Shown: positions 32,139 to 43,463, counted from the first letter of the stretch. The stretch is 64,000 nt of DNA from Silene conica (GCA_029255685.2 CM055313.2:25769079-25833078); one strand, 5' to 3'. Numbers and translations: made by a program. Notes: a model not told the origin generated them from the sequence alone.

Positions 32139-34077
32139 CTAAACAAACAAAAAATAAATTGTCTTTAAAAGCTGAAAATTTAAACAACTATCCGCTAAAG
32201 ATGCGGAATATCTCAGACCACGGCTTTTGGCGATATGCCGTAGTCTCCACGGTGTTTGCTCGAATGGCGAAACACGTCTCCTCTCCGTCGCAAAGCATAT
32301 GCGACGGACTCTTCTCTTGAGCTTTTGTTCTCTTTTTCTTATCCTCCTCATCCACAAAATCCGGGTCCTCGTCCTCCTTGTAGCTCAGGAATCCCAGTCC
32401 TTCTTTTTTGCACCGTGACTTCCTCTATTGTGGGTTTCCCCAAACCAGCACCTGCATTAGTCATAATAGAAATATCCTCCATTTTTCTCCCAATTTGGGG
32501 CGGAGGTGTAAAACAGGTATAGGAGTAAGTAATAAAGTAGGAGAAGTAATGATGACCTTATACTTCTTTTCAGCAGCAATAGCATTACAAGTAATAGGGG
32601 TCATGGCGTCCTTTTTCCTATAGGATAGACCATAAATAATAGAATGCTTCCCTACTTTGAAGGTCAAGGTCCCAGTACCTACATCTATGATGGCTCCCGC
32701 AGTGTGGAGGAAAGGTCTTCCTAGAATTATAGGTATATGGGCATCCTCAGGGATATCCAAAACTACAAAATCGACTGGGAAGAAGAACCTATCAATGCAC
32801 ACAAGGATGTTTTCCAACACCCCTATGGGTTCCATAGATGTACGGTCTGCCATCTGGACAGTCATGCTTGTTACTGCAAAATTGGTCATTCCGAGTTTTA
32901 AGGCTACGCTAAGGGGCATGACACTGATACTAGCTCCTAGGTCGCATAGGGCCTTTTCTACAGGATCCTCCAGCTTATGAGGGGCAATGACATGTGAGAG
33001 GAAGCTGGAGGACTCTTCAGTGAGGGCAACTGACTCAACCTTATCTAAAGACCTCTTTCTTGACAAAAGTTGTCTCATAAATTTAAGATACGAAGGAACT
33101 TGTTGAACTAATTCTAGAAACGGAACTTGAACATTTAATGATCGAATTACGTCTTTAAATTTGTCAAATGATACCTGTTCCTTGGTCGGTATGAGTCTTT
33201 CTGGAAAAGGAGGGGCTGAAGATTCAGTATTTTCAGCCCTTCTCAGAAACCTAGGGGTCTTATCACCCCGGAAAAGGAAATCCCTCAAGTTGTCCGGTAA
33301 TTCGGGTCTGAAAGCATCCCCCTGTTCAGCATCGGTAGTCGGTCGACCCATATTCTCGGTCGGTCAACCTTCTTCCTGTACCGCGGGAATTTCTGGAATC
33401 TGCTCAGAGGTCGGTCGACCTGGCTCCTGGGTCGGTCGACCTCCCTCGCTACTGTTTGGCTTCGGCTGTTTCGCTTTTTCTTTCTCGCTTCCCACCTTAG
33501 CTCTGCTTCTTAAAGATATGATGTTTAGAGTCTCTTTCTTCTGGTCCGTTTTGGTCGGAAGTTGACCCGGAGCCCTAGTATCATTCTTGCTCGCGATTTG
33601 AGCAATCTGAGACTCTAACATCTTCATCCCTGCTTTCCTAGCCTGAGATTCCTTCTGAACCAACCCAATGAGGTTTTGGATGAGAGCATCCGTATTGGGT
33701 GGTGGGTTTGAAGGTGCTTGAGGGTTGAAAGGTTGTTTTTGGAAACCTTGCTTATGTGGAGGGATGTATGTGGAATTTTGTTGAGGTTGTAGGTGTTGTG
33801 GGTTGAGAACATTTTGGCTTGTCCACCTCATGTTGGGATGGACATTATTGTTATTTGGGTCATAAAAATTGTTCCCACGATAATGCTGGAAAGCGGTACA
33901 TGTCTCATTAGATGAAGTGCAAAATTTTGACACGTGTCCCTCTCCACCACATCTCTCACAAACAAAAGGTCCATCTTGAACGGCATTCACCTGGTACATA
34001 CCTCCTTTGCTTTCACTCCCTATATCGAACTTCCCACCATTCTCCAGCTTATCTAACTTGGCCATCAAGGCCTCAAT
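32139..34077 (-). pseudogene. Athila-2 gag-protease, copy 2 (5' half of gag deleted)
   Basis: This copy keeps the zinc knuckle (CERCGGEGHVSKFC at about 33,920-33,960), the linker, heptads and protease core, but lacks all of gag upstream of 'EALMAKLDKLENG'. At 34,077 the reading passes straight into LTR sequence. A TGA at 33,364 comes from one C-to-T change inside a palindrome motif (GGTCGGTCAACC). Relative to copy 1 the protease has lost about 13 residues (between 'HKLEDP' and 'VEKALCDLGAS'). The 3' tail is also frameshifted near 32,510 and 32,200. It cannot make an active product, although its damage lies in different places from that of copy 1. Confidence 0.88.
33337..33441. repeat. Two palindrome pairs in gag-protease (copy 2), one motif mutated
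   Basis: Starts are at 33,337, 33,358 (GGTCGGTCAACC), 33,409 and 33,430. The 21-bp spacing is kept. Confidence 0.95.
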
Positions 34078-35391
34078 AAATCCTAAGGTCAACATGTAAT
34101 GCAGTCGCGCAAAGGGTGTAACATATCCTTTCGGTCTATGGTACCTAATAGCTCATTTCGGCCTATGCTATTAGTTTCTAGGTCTCATAATTATTGGGTG
34201 TCAACAATAAGGGTGATTCCTAAATCCTAGGTCACATACCTTTCAGTCTTTAGTAACCTAGCCGTCTTAAGGCGCAAACCAATGCCCTCCCCGTATCTTT
34301 CAATCTTGGGTAGGTCATTACTAACATCCTACAAATCTCCCTTGGGTCTCATTGCAGGATACTATAGTCGACGAAGTAAACGAACAGAATACAAACGCGA
34401 GTGGGTCGACCGACCAGCTAGCCCAGTCGGCCGACCACAGCCTCGGTCGACCGACCCATTAAGTAGGTCGATCGACCACGGCCCTGCTACAGTCGGTCAT
34501 CGGAACCTATACTACCTACGCATATTCATCCCCTACATCCTAACATGTGAAATTTAGCTACTCATGATTACTAAAATAACAATGGAAATAAGGATAAACA
34601 TGGAAATTATAATGGATATCAATCTAAACATGCAATGAAGAATAAAGCTTGGGATTCTACCTTAAACCGTATGCAATAATTCTAAACTAATAACAATGAG
34701 GCATAATTTAAAAGAAGAATTAGCGGAAATATGATTGAGGCAGAAACGGAACAAACTTTATTATATTGATGAATGCTTGAAAGGTTGAAGACAAAACTAA
34801 AAGTATTTGAGAATTATTGAAAGATTACAACTAAGGATAAAACTAAATTAAAGACTGAGCAAAATTCTATTAGGGACTGAATGATAGATGAATCTCTGAA
34901 TGATTAACCCTAAACAGAAGATTAGTTTATATAGGCAGAAAATTAAGAGTTTCCTAAAGATTCTAACACGTTAATGGGCTTCGGAAAGCTTCAGGGTCTG
35001 CGCAGAGGTCGGCCGACCCACATATTTGGTCGGTCGACTTGTTTACGGGCTTCTGTGTTTTTTCGGACATTCCATAACAGGGGCCTGGTCGGCCGACCCA
35101 AATAGTAGGTCGGTCGACCCATTTTCCTGTAGGATTGCTTGGTTTTGTCTTCAGTTTGACTTCTTAGTACTTGGTCAATGTTTCGAGTTGACTTTCCATC
35201 GTTCCTTGGCTAAAAAAAATCCTGAGGGCATAAATTTGGTATAAAACCGTCTCTTTTCCGCATAATTCTGCAAAAGAGCATAAAAATACGAAAGTAGACA
35301 ATTGTTGGGAAATAAAGGCTAAAACATAGTAAATGAGCGACCAAATGCGTGTAAAAATCGATGTAAAACATCATAAAATAGACACGCATCA
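34077..35391 (-). repeat. Right (5') LTR of Athila-2, truncated
   Basis: This is about 1,315 bp of LTR lacking its last ~265 bp and the primer site. The join to gag at 34,077 shares the three bases 'ata', suggesting a deletion of about 1.34 kb by microhomology. It ends TGATGCGTGTC at 35,391 against Tekay RNase H. Palindrome pairs are at 34,404, 34,445, 35,007 and 35,087. Confidence 0.88.
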
Positions 35392-36530
35392 ACAGCTTAA
35401 GTGCAAAAACTACTGCTCCCAGCTCCAGGTCATGCGTCGGATAATTCTCCTCATAAGGCTTCAGCTGCCTAGAAGCATAAGCGATTACTCTCCCGTTCTG
35501 CATCAGCACACATCCCAGTCCCTTCTTAGAAGCATCAGTATACACTTCAAAATTCTCACTTCCCTCTAGCAACGCAAGGATAGGAGCTGTGGTGAGACGC
35601 TCCTTCACATCCCAGACGAATCTGTTCTCTTTCCGCATCAACGAAGTCATCGGTTTGGCTATCTTTGAAAAGTCTTTCACGAATCCCCTGTAATAACCAG
35701 CCAAACCCAAGAAACTACGAATGTCAGCCACATTCCTTGGTCGCTCCCATTTCGAAACGGCCTCAATCTTGCTAGGGTCAACAGACACACCCTCCTTAGA
35801 CACCACATGAGCCAGAAAGGCAACCTTCTCGAGCCAAAATTCGCACTTACTCAGCTTGGCATATAATTGATGATCCCTCAAAGTTTGTAACACCAAGCTC
35901 AAATGTTTAGCATGCTCCTCTCTATTCTTCGAATATACCAAGATCTCATCGATAAACACCACCACAAACTGGTCCAGATAAGAACTAAACACTATGTTCA
36001 TCAAATCCATGAAAACAGCAGGTGCATTAGTCAAACCAAATGGCATCACCACGAATTCATAATGCCCATACCTTGATCTGAACGCAGTCTTGTGTATATC
36101 TGCATCTTTGATTCTCAGCTGATGATACCCTGACCTCAAATCGATCTTGGAAAACACACCAGCCCCACTCAACTGATCAAAAAGATCGTCAATGCGAGGT
36201 AGAGGATACCTATTCTTTATCGTCACATTATTCAGCTCCCTATAGTCCACACACAGCCTCATGGTTCCATCCTTCTTCTTTACAAACAATACTGGCGCTC
36301 CCCATGGTGACACACTTGGTCTTACGTATCCCTTGCTTGCTTGCTTGCTAGCTCGTCCAGCTGCTTCCTCAATTCCTCCAATTCCTTAGGTCCCATGCGA
36401 TAAGGTGCTTTAGAAATTGGCTCAGCCCCAGGTTTCAGATCAATGCCAAAATCTAAATCCCTCTTTGGCGGTAACCCAGGAATTTCTTTTGGAAACACGT
36501 CTTCAAAATCTCTTACAACATCGATCTCAC
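35392..36530 (-). pseudogene. Tekay-like gypsy reverse transcriptase and RNase H start (right half of split gene)
   Basis: From 36,530 the minus strand reads the pre-RT linker ('[20 protein letters not shown]', '[15 protein letters not shown]'). The RT follows: '[20 protein letters not shown]', '[20 protein letters not shown]', '[15 protein letters not shown]', '[17 protein letters not shown]' and '[19 protein letters not shown]'. Then comes the RNase H start '[20 protein letters not shown]' to '[11 protein letters not shown]', where Athila-2 interrupts it. The catalytic FIDD box is FIDE (GAG at 35,945-35,947). About nine codons are missing before '[14 protein letters not shown]'. A (GCAA)n expansion near 36,335-36,356 shifts the frame just before the RT. 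An in-frame TAA at about 36,535 separates it from protease. Confidence 0.92.
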
Positions 36531-36534
36531 TCGC

Positions 36535-38229
36535 TTAGGGTTTCTCTGCAGTCAAATCCCTCACATGACACAGCAACATCTCGTCACCCCTTTTTAGGCA
36601 AGTCTTCAGCGCATTGATAGATATCAGCTTCAGCTTAGGCTTCACAGAATATCCCTTGTAAGATACTCTCACTCCCTTCGGTCCCCTCAAGGTTATCTTC
36701 CCTTGGTAACAATCAATGTAGGCTTTATACTTTTTCAACCAATCCATTCCCAGTATCACCTCAAAGCCACCCAACGGAAACTCTATCAAATTCGACTCAA
36801 AACTCACTTCTCCTACTTGGATCATTACATTAGTGTAAACTCTAGTACAAGCTATGGACTCTCCAGATGGTATTGTTACAGAATCAGCTATACTATTATA
36901 TACATAGAGTCCTACCGCCCTAGCATGCTCCGCAGATATGAAAGAATGCGATGCACCAGAATCAAATAAAACGAAAGTAGGAAAAGAATGTACTAGGAAT
37001 GTACCAGTAACAACATGTGCATCCTCATCTGCAGCCTCCTTGCCCATCATGAACAAAGCTCCACTTTTCTTAGCCCCACTCTGGTTCACAGATCCTGCTC
37101 CACTCTGAGTGCTAGCCTCTGCCAGGGTCTTTTGGAAATTACAATTACCACTACTCTGATTCCCGTGGTAGCGGTTCTGATTATTGTAGTTGCTGAAATT
37201 CCGCTGATAGCTGTTACCTCCGGATCTGTTGTTGTTCGAGTAGTTGGCATTCGGAGTCCTAAAGCCTCCACTCTGGTTGCCCTTATTATAGTTGTTTCCA
37301 GCACTCTGAGTACCCGACCAGCAATTAATTTGTTTATGCCCAGCCTTTCCACACTTGAAGCATGTAGGGGCCGCACTACTTTCCCCAGATGTAGATCGGT
37401 TCCCTCCTCGATTGCCATTTCCTCCAGGTGCACTGTTGGAGAAAAACGACCAATACTGGATATTTGGCTTCTTACTCCCTGAGGTTTCGGCCCCAGATTC
37501 TGCTTTCCTCTTGTCACCCTTGGCTTTCTCTTCCTCTTTAATCATGATAGCGATTCTTTCTGCCTGGCCAGCCCTCTCGTATATGTCTTCCACAGTCGTG
37601 GGCTTAGTTGCCAGTAAACTTCTCTTGATTTCAATGGTTAGCCCTTTCTCAAACCTAGCAGCTAACATCTCCGATGTGTAGCCCAGGTCAGCTACATTCT
37701 CTGCCAGCTGCATAAACTTACTGTGATATGCTTCCACAGTCATCCCTTCGGTCATCTGGAAAGAATCGAACTCAGCTCTCAGCTTCCATTTCACATGCTC
37801 TGGCACGAACTTAGAGGATAAAATCCCCTTGAACCCTTCCCAGCGTACATATTCCGACCCAATCTCTTCTGCAGCTGCCCTGATCTCTTCTTTATTGTTA
37901 TTCCACCATAGCCTAGTTGTACCCTTCAGATAGAATACAGCTTGGTCCACCTTCATCGATTATGGTACAGACAGTAGTTCGAAGATACTCTCGAACTCTC
38001 GGCACCATTCCGCAAGTAAACTTGGTGCTCCTTCCCCATCGTACTTAGTGGGGATATGCCTAGAGATATTATTGCTCATTTTGATTGCATCCGATTGAGT
38101 GTTTGCCCCAATCCTAGCTAGGCGAGCAGCGTTCATAGCTAGTAGGCGATCGAATTCCTCTTGTGATACATTAGCAGTGTTGGGTTCTCTCCTGGGAGGC
38201 ATTTTGCTACACAAGTTTAACAAATACAT
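36535..38229 (-). pseudogene. Tekay-like gag-protease
   Basis: The frame starts near 38,229. 'MPPRREPNTANVSQEEFDRL' and 'RHIPTKYDGEGAPSLLAEWC' are the usual chromovirus Gag start. An in-frame TAA at 37,960-37,962 interrupts 'ELLSVP' and 'SMKVDQAVFYLKGTTRLWWN'. After it come the retrotrans_gag core ('LRAEFDSFQMTEGMTVEAYH'), the zinc knuckle CFKCGKAGHKQINC, an N/G-rich linker, and the protease 'FVLFDSGASHSFISAEHARA' with 'LGGFEVILGMDWLKKYKAYI'. The frame ends in TAA at 36,535 ahead of RT, probably another nonsense change. Gag packages RNA and protease processes the polyprotein. Only the two stops prevent a complete reading, so the copy is moderately young. Confidence 0.92.
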
Positions 38230-38555
38230 GAGTATCCTAGGTCATATACCATTCCATCCCAGGTCCTATACGTAGTTATCGTGCAACTTCTTATCGTGCG
38301 TTTGATTGGTACTTGCTACCACATATAATTCTACCTATAGGCTTAGGGATCATACAACCGCATGCATATATTCATACAAATCACACTCATATTCAAAACT
38401 AAGATATAAACTCATGTTCTCAATGCTTGGAAATAACAACATATAAATGTCACTCATCATGTAACATCACTTTCATGCTTCACAGTGTACATATTACTCA
38501 TCCATCTTTCACATCATAACTTACCTCATTCCTTTAACGCTGAAATGTTAGTACA

Positions 38556-38616
<61 letters not shown>

Positions 38617-38810
38617 TTGAGCCTTTCCAAACTACCCACGCTCTGCAACTCTCAAGGTAACCAGGTTAGACTGAAAGGGCCAGTGACTTGGTTTGAGGGG
38701 GCCCCTAACTCATCCCAACTCCTAGGGCTCCTAACAATTACTAGCTTGGGGTTCATTTTATTCAGACACTCCTATGTTCCTTATTTTGATTTTGGTTTAG
38801 GCCTGAGGAA
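38230..38810 (-). other. Tekay leader with (TA)n microsatellite
   Basis: Untranslated leader between the primer site and gag. It contains an uninterrupted TA run of about 50 bp at 38,562-38,612 and no gene. Confidence 0.7.
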
Positions 38811-38826
38811 CCTGGCTCTAATACCA
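38811..38826 (-). other. Tekay primer-binding site (tRNA-Met type)
   Basis: The minus strand reads TGGTATTAGAGCCAGG, three bases from the LTR end. It is close to the tRNA-Met primer site of chromoviruses, with a C-to-T difference. Confidence 0.75.
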
Positions 38827-38829
38827 CTT

Positions 38830-39959
38830 TGTAACACCCCCATTTACCTAGGAGCCTGAACTAGGACCTCCAGAGTAAATAGGACCGTTACCATCCTGGA
38901 TAAACCAGGGTAGTAGATATTCACAGTGAAAGAAACATAGTACTTTAAATATAATTGATTAAACTCATAACTATTACAAGACATAGTCCAAGGACTTCCA
39001 AAACAACTGAAATAAAATAAGTGTTCAACTATGAAAAACTAACTGGTCTAGTAGCTAGGTAGGTTTAGTCCATGTCTCTCTTCAATGCCCCGTCATAGTC
39101 CACCTGTCTATGACCTGAAAGATCTACTCCCCATACCGGATCATTGTAGGTGAACACGAATACACTGTCAACCTCGCGGTTGAGTAGGATAATACAATAA
39201 TAAATAATGCAACAAAACAGTAATATGCAAATGCTTATGTCATGCTCGAGCTCAATCTTAATCTCATTCTCAAACCCGTAACACCCAGCCATACCGAACC
39301 TCCCGGCAGACTATAATCGGCCGTCGCCGAACACCAGCTCAAAAGCTGATAAGACACCAGGCCTGGTCTGCAGAACCACCCTGGGCTTTACATCAGAACA
39401 ATATCTAAACACATCTTTCTCAGTAACCAATGCATATGCATGCTCGTGAATGCAATATTAAATAGTCAACCAAAGCTATCATGCTCATATAATAATGCTT
39501 GCATCCATACATACGATATCACATACATTTATAACTCAACACATATATAGTACCAGTGTAACCTACCTGGAATAGCAAGTCTGCGAATAGAAGTCACCGT
39601 CTAGAAATATTCCACTTCAAATTCAGTTCCTAAAAACATTACTTAATATTAAATTCTATTCATTCAAACAGTCACCACTACTATATACGTGATCACGTTC
39701 CTAATTGATTTATTTATAACACATGGTGAAAATATCCACATATAAGCATGCCCATAAAATACAATTATTACATACTAATTATAACTTACTATTTTAGGCT
39801 TACTATAACTAGCATAAACTCAACCAACAATTATTATTATGTCCCAACACAGATAATTATTATAAATCACAATATAACTTATCGTTAGTAACCATCCCGA
39901 TAAATATTAACACATGATTAAGACTACATATAACACTATTAGCATAAAACTACCAAGTC

Positions 39960-39995
<36 letters not shown>

Positions 39996-41392
39996 CCCAT
40001 AAAAGTTAAATACATTATAAATTAAGGAATTATTACTATTACCAAATCAGGCCAACACCCAAAACTTATTCCACGTTTAACACACATTCACAACTTACAT
40101 ACGTAAACAGCCCAAAACCGCGAACCCACTACCGGCAGCCCTGTCAAACACCCTTCCCAACACCTGCTGCCACCGCTGGCCTCCCCACTGACACCACCAG
40201 GCTCGCCACTGAGCCACGGTGGTTCCAGGGAGGAGGTCAGTGGCTACCTGCCACGACCACATCTGCCATAAACACCACCAGAACTCTGACCGCGTACTAA
40301 CAAGAAACCCACAACCAGACTGACCATGGACCACCGTGACAAAACTAGCCTCTGACACCACCCACGGCCACCACCTTCACCCCTGGCACCACCAGACTCG
40401 CCACTGAGTCGTGGTGGTTCCAATGGCGAAGGTAGCAGTCACAACCACCGTGACAGTCAACCCCAAAGCCTCTGCAAAAACCCAAATCCGACAACAACAA
40501 TGTTTACACTATGGGTCTTGACAGCCACCATACCCCACCGTGAGACACCACGACCAACAGACACGACCACCCACCGACTCCCCTGACTATGTTTATTCCA
40601 TAAACACCAAAACACAGAGTACATAACCACAGAAAAGACATCGACACCCTCATACAAAAACACCATTCGCGGCCTCTGTTTCTGATAAAACAGAAAAATA
40701 AACGAAACCCAGACACAACTCTTAGCAGTTAAAACGAAATATCCTAAACGATGAATCTACTGATAAAAGACGACGTAATGATGAACGAAACATAACAATT
40801 ACATACCACAGATTAAGAATTAACAAGAAAGCATGATTATTAGCATATGGTGTAATCACAATTTAATCTTAAATCTCAACAGAAAATACGAAAACAGTAA
40901 AAACGAGATAAGTGTGTTGGTCATACCTCCTTGCCCTAACCAACGACCACCCAATAAACCCTAGAACCCCTGTGAGAAACACTCCTTACTACTCTCTGAT
41001 GTGTCGGCTGTCGTATTGGTGTGTGTGTTGTGTGTCGTTTAGGGTAAAAGTAGGTCTAGGTCTTAGTATATATAAGGCGGCAGGGAGGGGGTGTTCTGAA
41101 ATTCTGTTTTCAGAAGTGTAAAACCGTGTGATGGGTCATCCTTAGCACGCAACCTTAGGCCCATAGATGGGTATTCTTCGTGTATGGGCCGGCCCTCACG
41201 CATCCTAACACTTAAATAATCATAATTCAAATATGGTTTTGTTAAGTACTCGCCCACATGACTTTAAATACAACACGTAAATTAACACCTTGTCCACCAA
41301 TATTATATCGCTTTTATTATAACCCATCGACATCGACATCCAATAAAATCAAGATAAGTAAATAAAACGAAATAAAAATACGGAGTATTACG
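38830..41392 (-). mobile_element. 5' LTR of the Tekay-like element
   Basis: The LTR is about 2.56 kb. The left edge TGTAACACCCCC is clear. The right edge is placed at the mirrored ...GGAGTATTAC before LINE coding sequence (41,393). It contains a (TAA)n run at 39,961-39,992 and a C/A-rich GC-high segment at 40,090-40,680 in which a ~40-bp word (ccactgag..ggtggttcca) appears twice (about 40,205 and 40,395). The long open frames there are compositional. No gene was seen. Confidence 0.75.
41064..41078 (-). promoter_or_regulatory. Tekay LTR TATA box
   Basis: The minus strand reads CTTATATATACTAAG, about 320 bp from the LTR start, a usual U3 length. Confidence 0.5.
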
Positions 41393-43075
41393 GTAAATCA
41401 GGAAGATCGATACACTGGTGTAGTAAGAACTTTCTAGGGTTACCTAAATCTAGGGGAGGGGTTAGAATCAGAAACATAGAGTGCCTTAATAAAGCGTTGT
41501 TAGCCAAGCAGGCTTGGAGAATTCTGTCGGGTGAAAATTCATACTTCTGCAGAGTCTTTAGAAATTTGCTAAGGTTGGAATGGAATGATTCTATTGGGTT
41601 TCAGGTGAGGCAAAATGGTGGGATGTCATGGGGTAAAAGAAGTATAATTCATGGTTTTAGGGCTATTAAGGATAAGTTTGCTTGGATCCCAGGGCCAAGG
41701 TCAAGGTTAAATATCTGGTCTGCTAAATGGGTTCATGGGGAGAATCCGGACCCGAAACCCAGTATTTTAGGCAGAGAATATGATTTATTAAAAGACATTA
41801 AAATTAGAGATTTGGTTAAGGAGGATGGGGAATGGGATGAAACTAAGTTGGAGTCTTTATTTGACATGGAGACAGTGAACAAGATCTTGACCATTACACT
41901 GGGAGGTGCTGAGAGGGGGGATAAAGTTGTGTGGCCATTCACATCTAATGTAAAGTTTACGGTTAAAAGTAGCCATGGCCTGCTTTTTGAGGACTTTATG
42001 GAAAAACATATATCTAGAATGGACACAGATCGTATCTCTGGGAATGGGCTGTTGTTTTGCAGGACGAAACTCAGGAGTTTATCGATACCACAGTCATGGA
42101 AGGTTTTCTTATTGAAAATTATTGCCAATACTTTGCCTATAGGTCACAAATTTAAGAAAATGGGTATTTTGATGGAGGAGGACTATCTATGTGGTTTGTG
42201 TAAGGAAAGAGGGGAAAAGGAAATTGAGACAATTGAACATATTTTGAGAGATTGCTGACGGTGAGACCTCTGTGGGGTGCGTCAATGTTAGGCATAAGGT
42301 CGGGACAATTGATGAGTATCAATATGGGGGACTAGTTGATTAAGTGGATTCAATATATGGGGACTTTGCCTAGTTGCTATGTTCCTATTATCCGTTTTAT
42401 CGCTATGCTTAGGAGTATTTGGTTACCACGAAATAATATTCTGTTTAATGGGGAATCTTTAGTGCCGGATATGTTTTTTAAGGGGTATGAGGCGATGGTT
42501 GCGGTGGTTTTACGTGCAAATCATAATGATTTGGGGAAAAGAGAGGAGCGGAATGAGGAGACTAGGGGAAGGGGAAATCAGGATGAAGAAGGAGGGGAAA
42601 GATGTTTTTTCCGGGATTCAAACCCATGGCGTTTGATTGTTCAAGATGGCTCGTGTTTATGTTATAGGATAAAGGTGGATGCGAGTTGGGTAAAATCGTT
42701 GGATACAGGCTTGGGGTGGGTGGTTTTTGATGGAACAGGGAATATTGCTTTTAAAGGCGGAAAGAAATGTTTTGCAGTTTCGGCGCTTCTGGCGGAGGTT
42801 CTTGCTATTAAAAATGTTTTCAATGGGCAAGAATGAAGCAGCTGCGGCATGTGGAGATTCTGTTTGACTGCCTAAGTGCAATTCTTCAAATTGCGGGAAT
42901 TGAGATGAGGCACATTCAAGTGGAGATCTTAATTGAAGAAGTTAAAAAATATCTAGACTGCTTTCATTGTGTTAGTATTAGCTTCATTCCAAGAGCGCTT
43001 AATAGGATAGCGCATAATCAGACATGTCTGGTTATGCGAACGTAGGCACTTTCCTTGCGAGTTCCAAAAAAAATA
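41393..43075 (+). pseudogene. L1-type LINE, 3' part (zinc-binding RT C-terminus and RNase H)
   Basis: The frame opens 'GRSIHWCSKNFLGLPKSRGG' and 'LNKALLAKQAWRIL', the thumb/C-terminal part of plant L1 RT. It then has the zf-RVT region ('WKVFLLKIIANTLPIGHKF' and 'LCGLCKERGEKEIETIEHIL'). A stop at 42,256 and frame changes follow. The RNase H-like domain comes next ('RIKVDASWVKSLDTGLGWVV' and 'VSALLAEVLAIKNVF'), then in another frame 'ISFIPRALNRIAHNQTC'. The 3' end is at a short A-rich tail (43,066-43,075). It is probably the other end of the LINE at 13,584, split by the Tekay insertion with a deletion. Two independent LINE fragments remain possible. Confidence 0.85.
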
Positions 43076-43463
43076 AACTTCATGTCATACCACATCACTT
43101 GCTCCAAACTATTTGTATACCTAGACGTGACAAAACTAAAAATAGCCCGACTTAATAAGGCTATCGTGAGCGCGGAATTGCATAACCAAACATCACCCAA
43201 AATCTTAATTAACTTGACTAAACCCAGACTATTTCTTACATCTTAATGACCCAGAATTGACCTCGCGTAAACCAACTTTCATGTAACTAAAAAGATTTGA
43301 AATGACCCGAAGTTTCACTAGTCAAAACATACTCACATCGTATTGGTCAATTGTTATCTATTTCATTTTTGTCATCACACAATACCCGCTTCAGTTAATA
43401 GGTGTATATGTAGATCTTCGTTGATTAAAAATTAGTATATAATATAACTTTGCTTAAAATTAA
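43076..43463. other. Intergenic DNA between LINE and MULE
   Basis: About 390 bp with no recognisable gene or repeat. A short open frame (43,055-43,246) has no recognisable features. Confidence 0.5.

Larger units (their letters stand above)
14969..35391 (-). mobile_element. Athila-2: composite, multi-LTR, non-autonomous gypsy structure
   Basis: This is a 20,423-bp insertion in Tekay RNase H, flanked by a near-perfect 5-bp duplication. From left to right (the element's 3' to 5') it has a deleted LTR and a tandem array of 3'UTR+LTR units. Then come a 3'UTR, gag-protease copy 1, the primer site, a full LTR, a second 3'UTR, gag-protease copy 2 and a partial LTR. There is no RT, RNase H or integrase in either copy. 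It would therefore depend on a related Athila for mobility. Confidence 0.88.

Noticed and set aside
35210-35391. C-terminal extension of the Tekay RT frame ('MRVYFMMF...')
   Set aside because: The frame runs accidentally into the inserted Athila-2 LTR. It is not a real fusion protein.
40095-40716. Trp-rich open frames in the Tekay LTR
   Set aside because: A product of CCA/CCACC-rich composition. They lie inside an LTR and have no domain.
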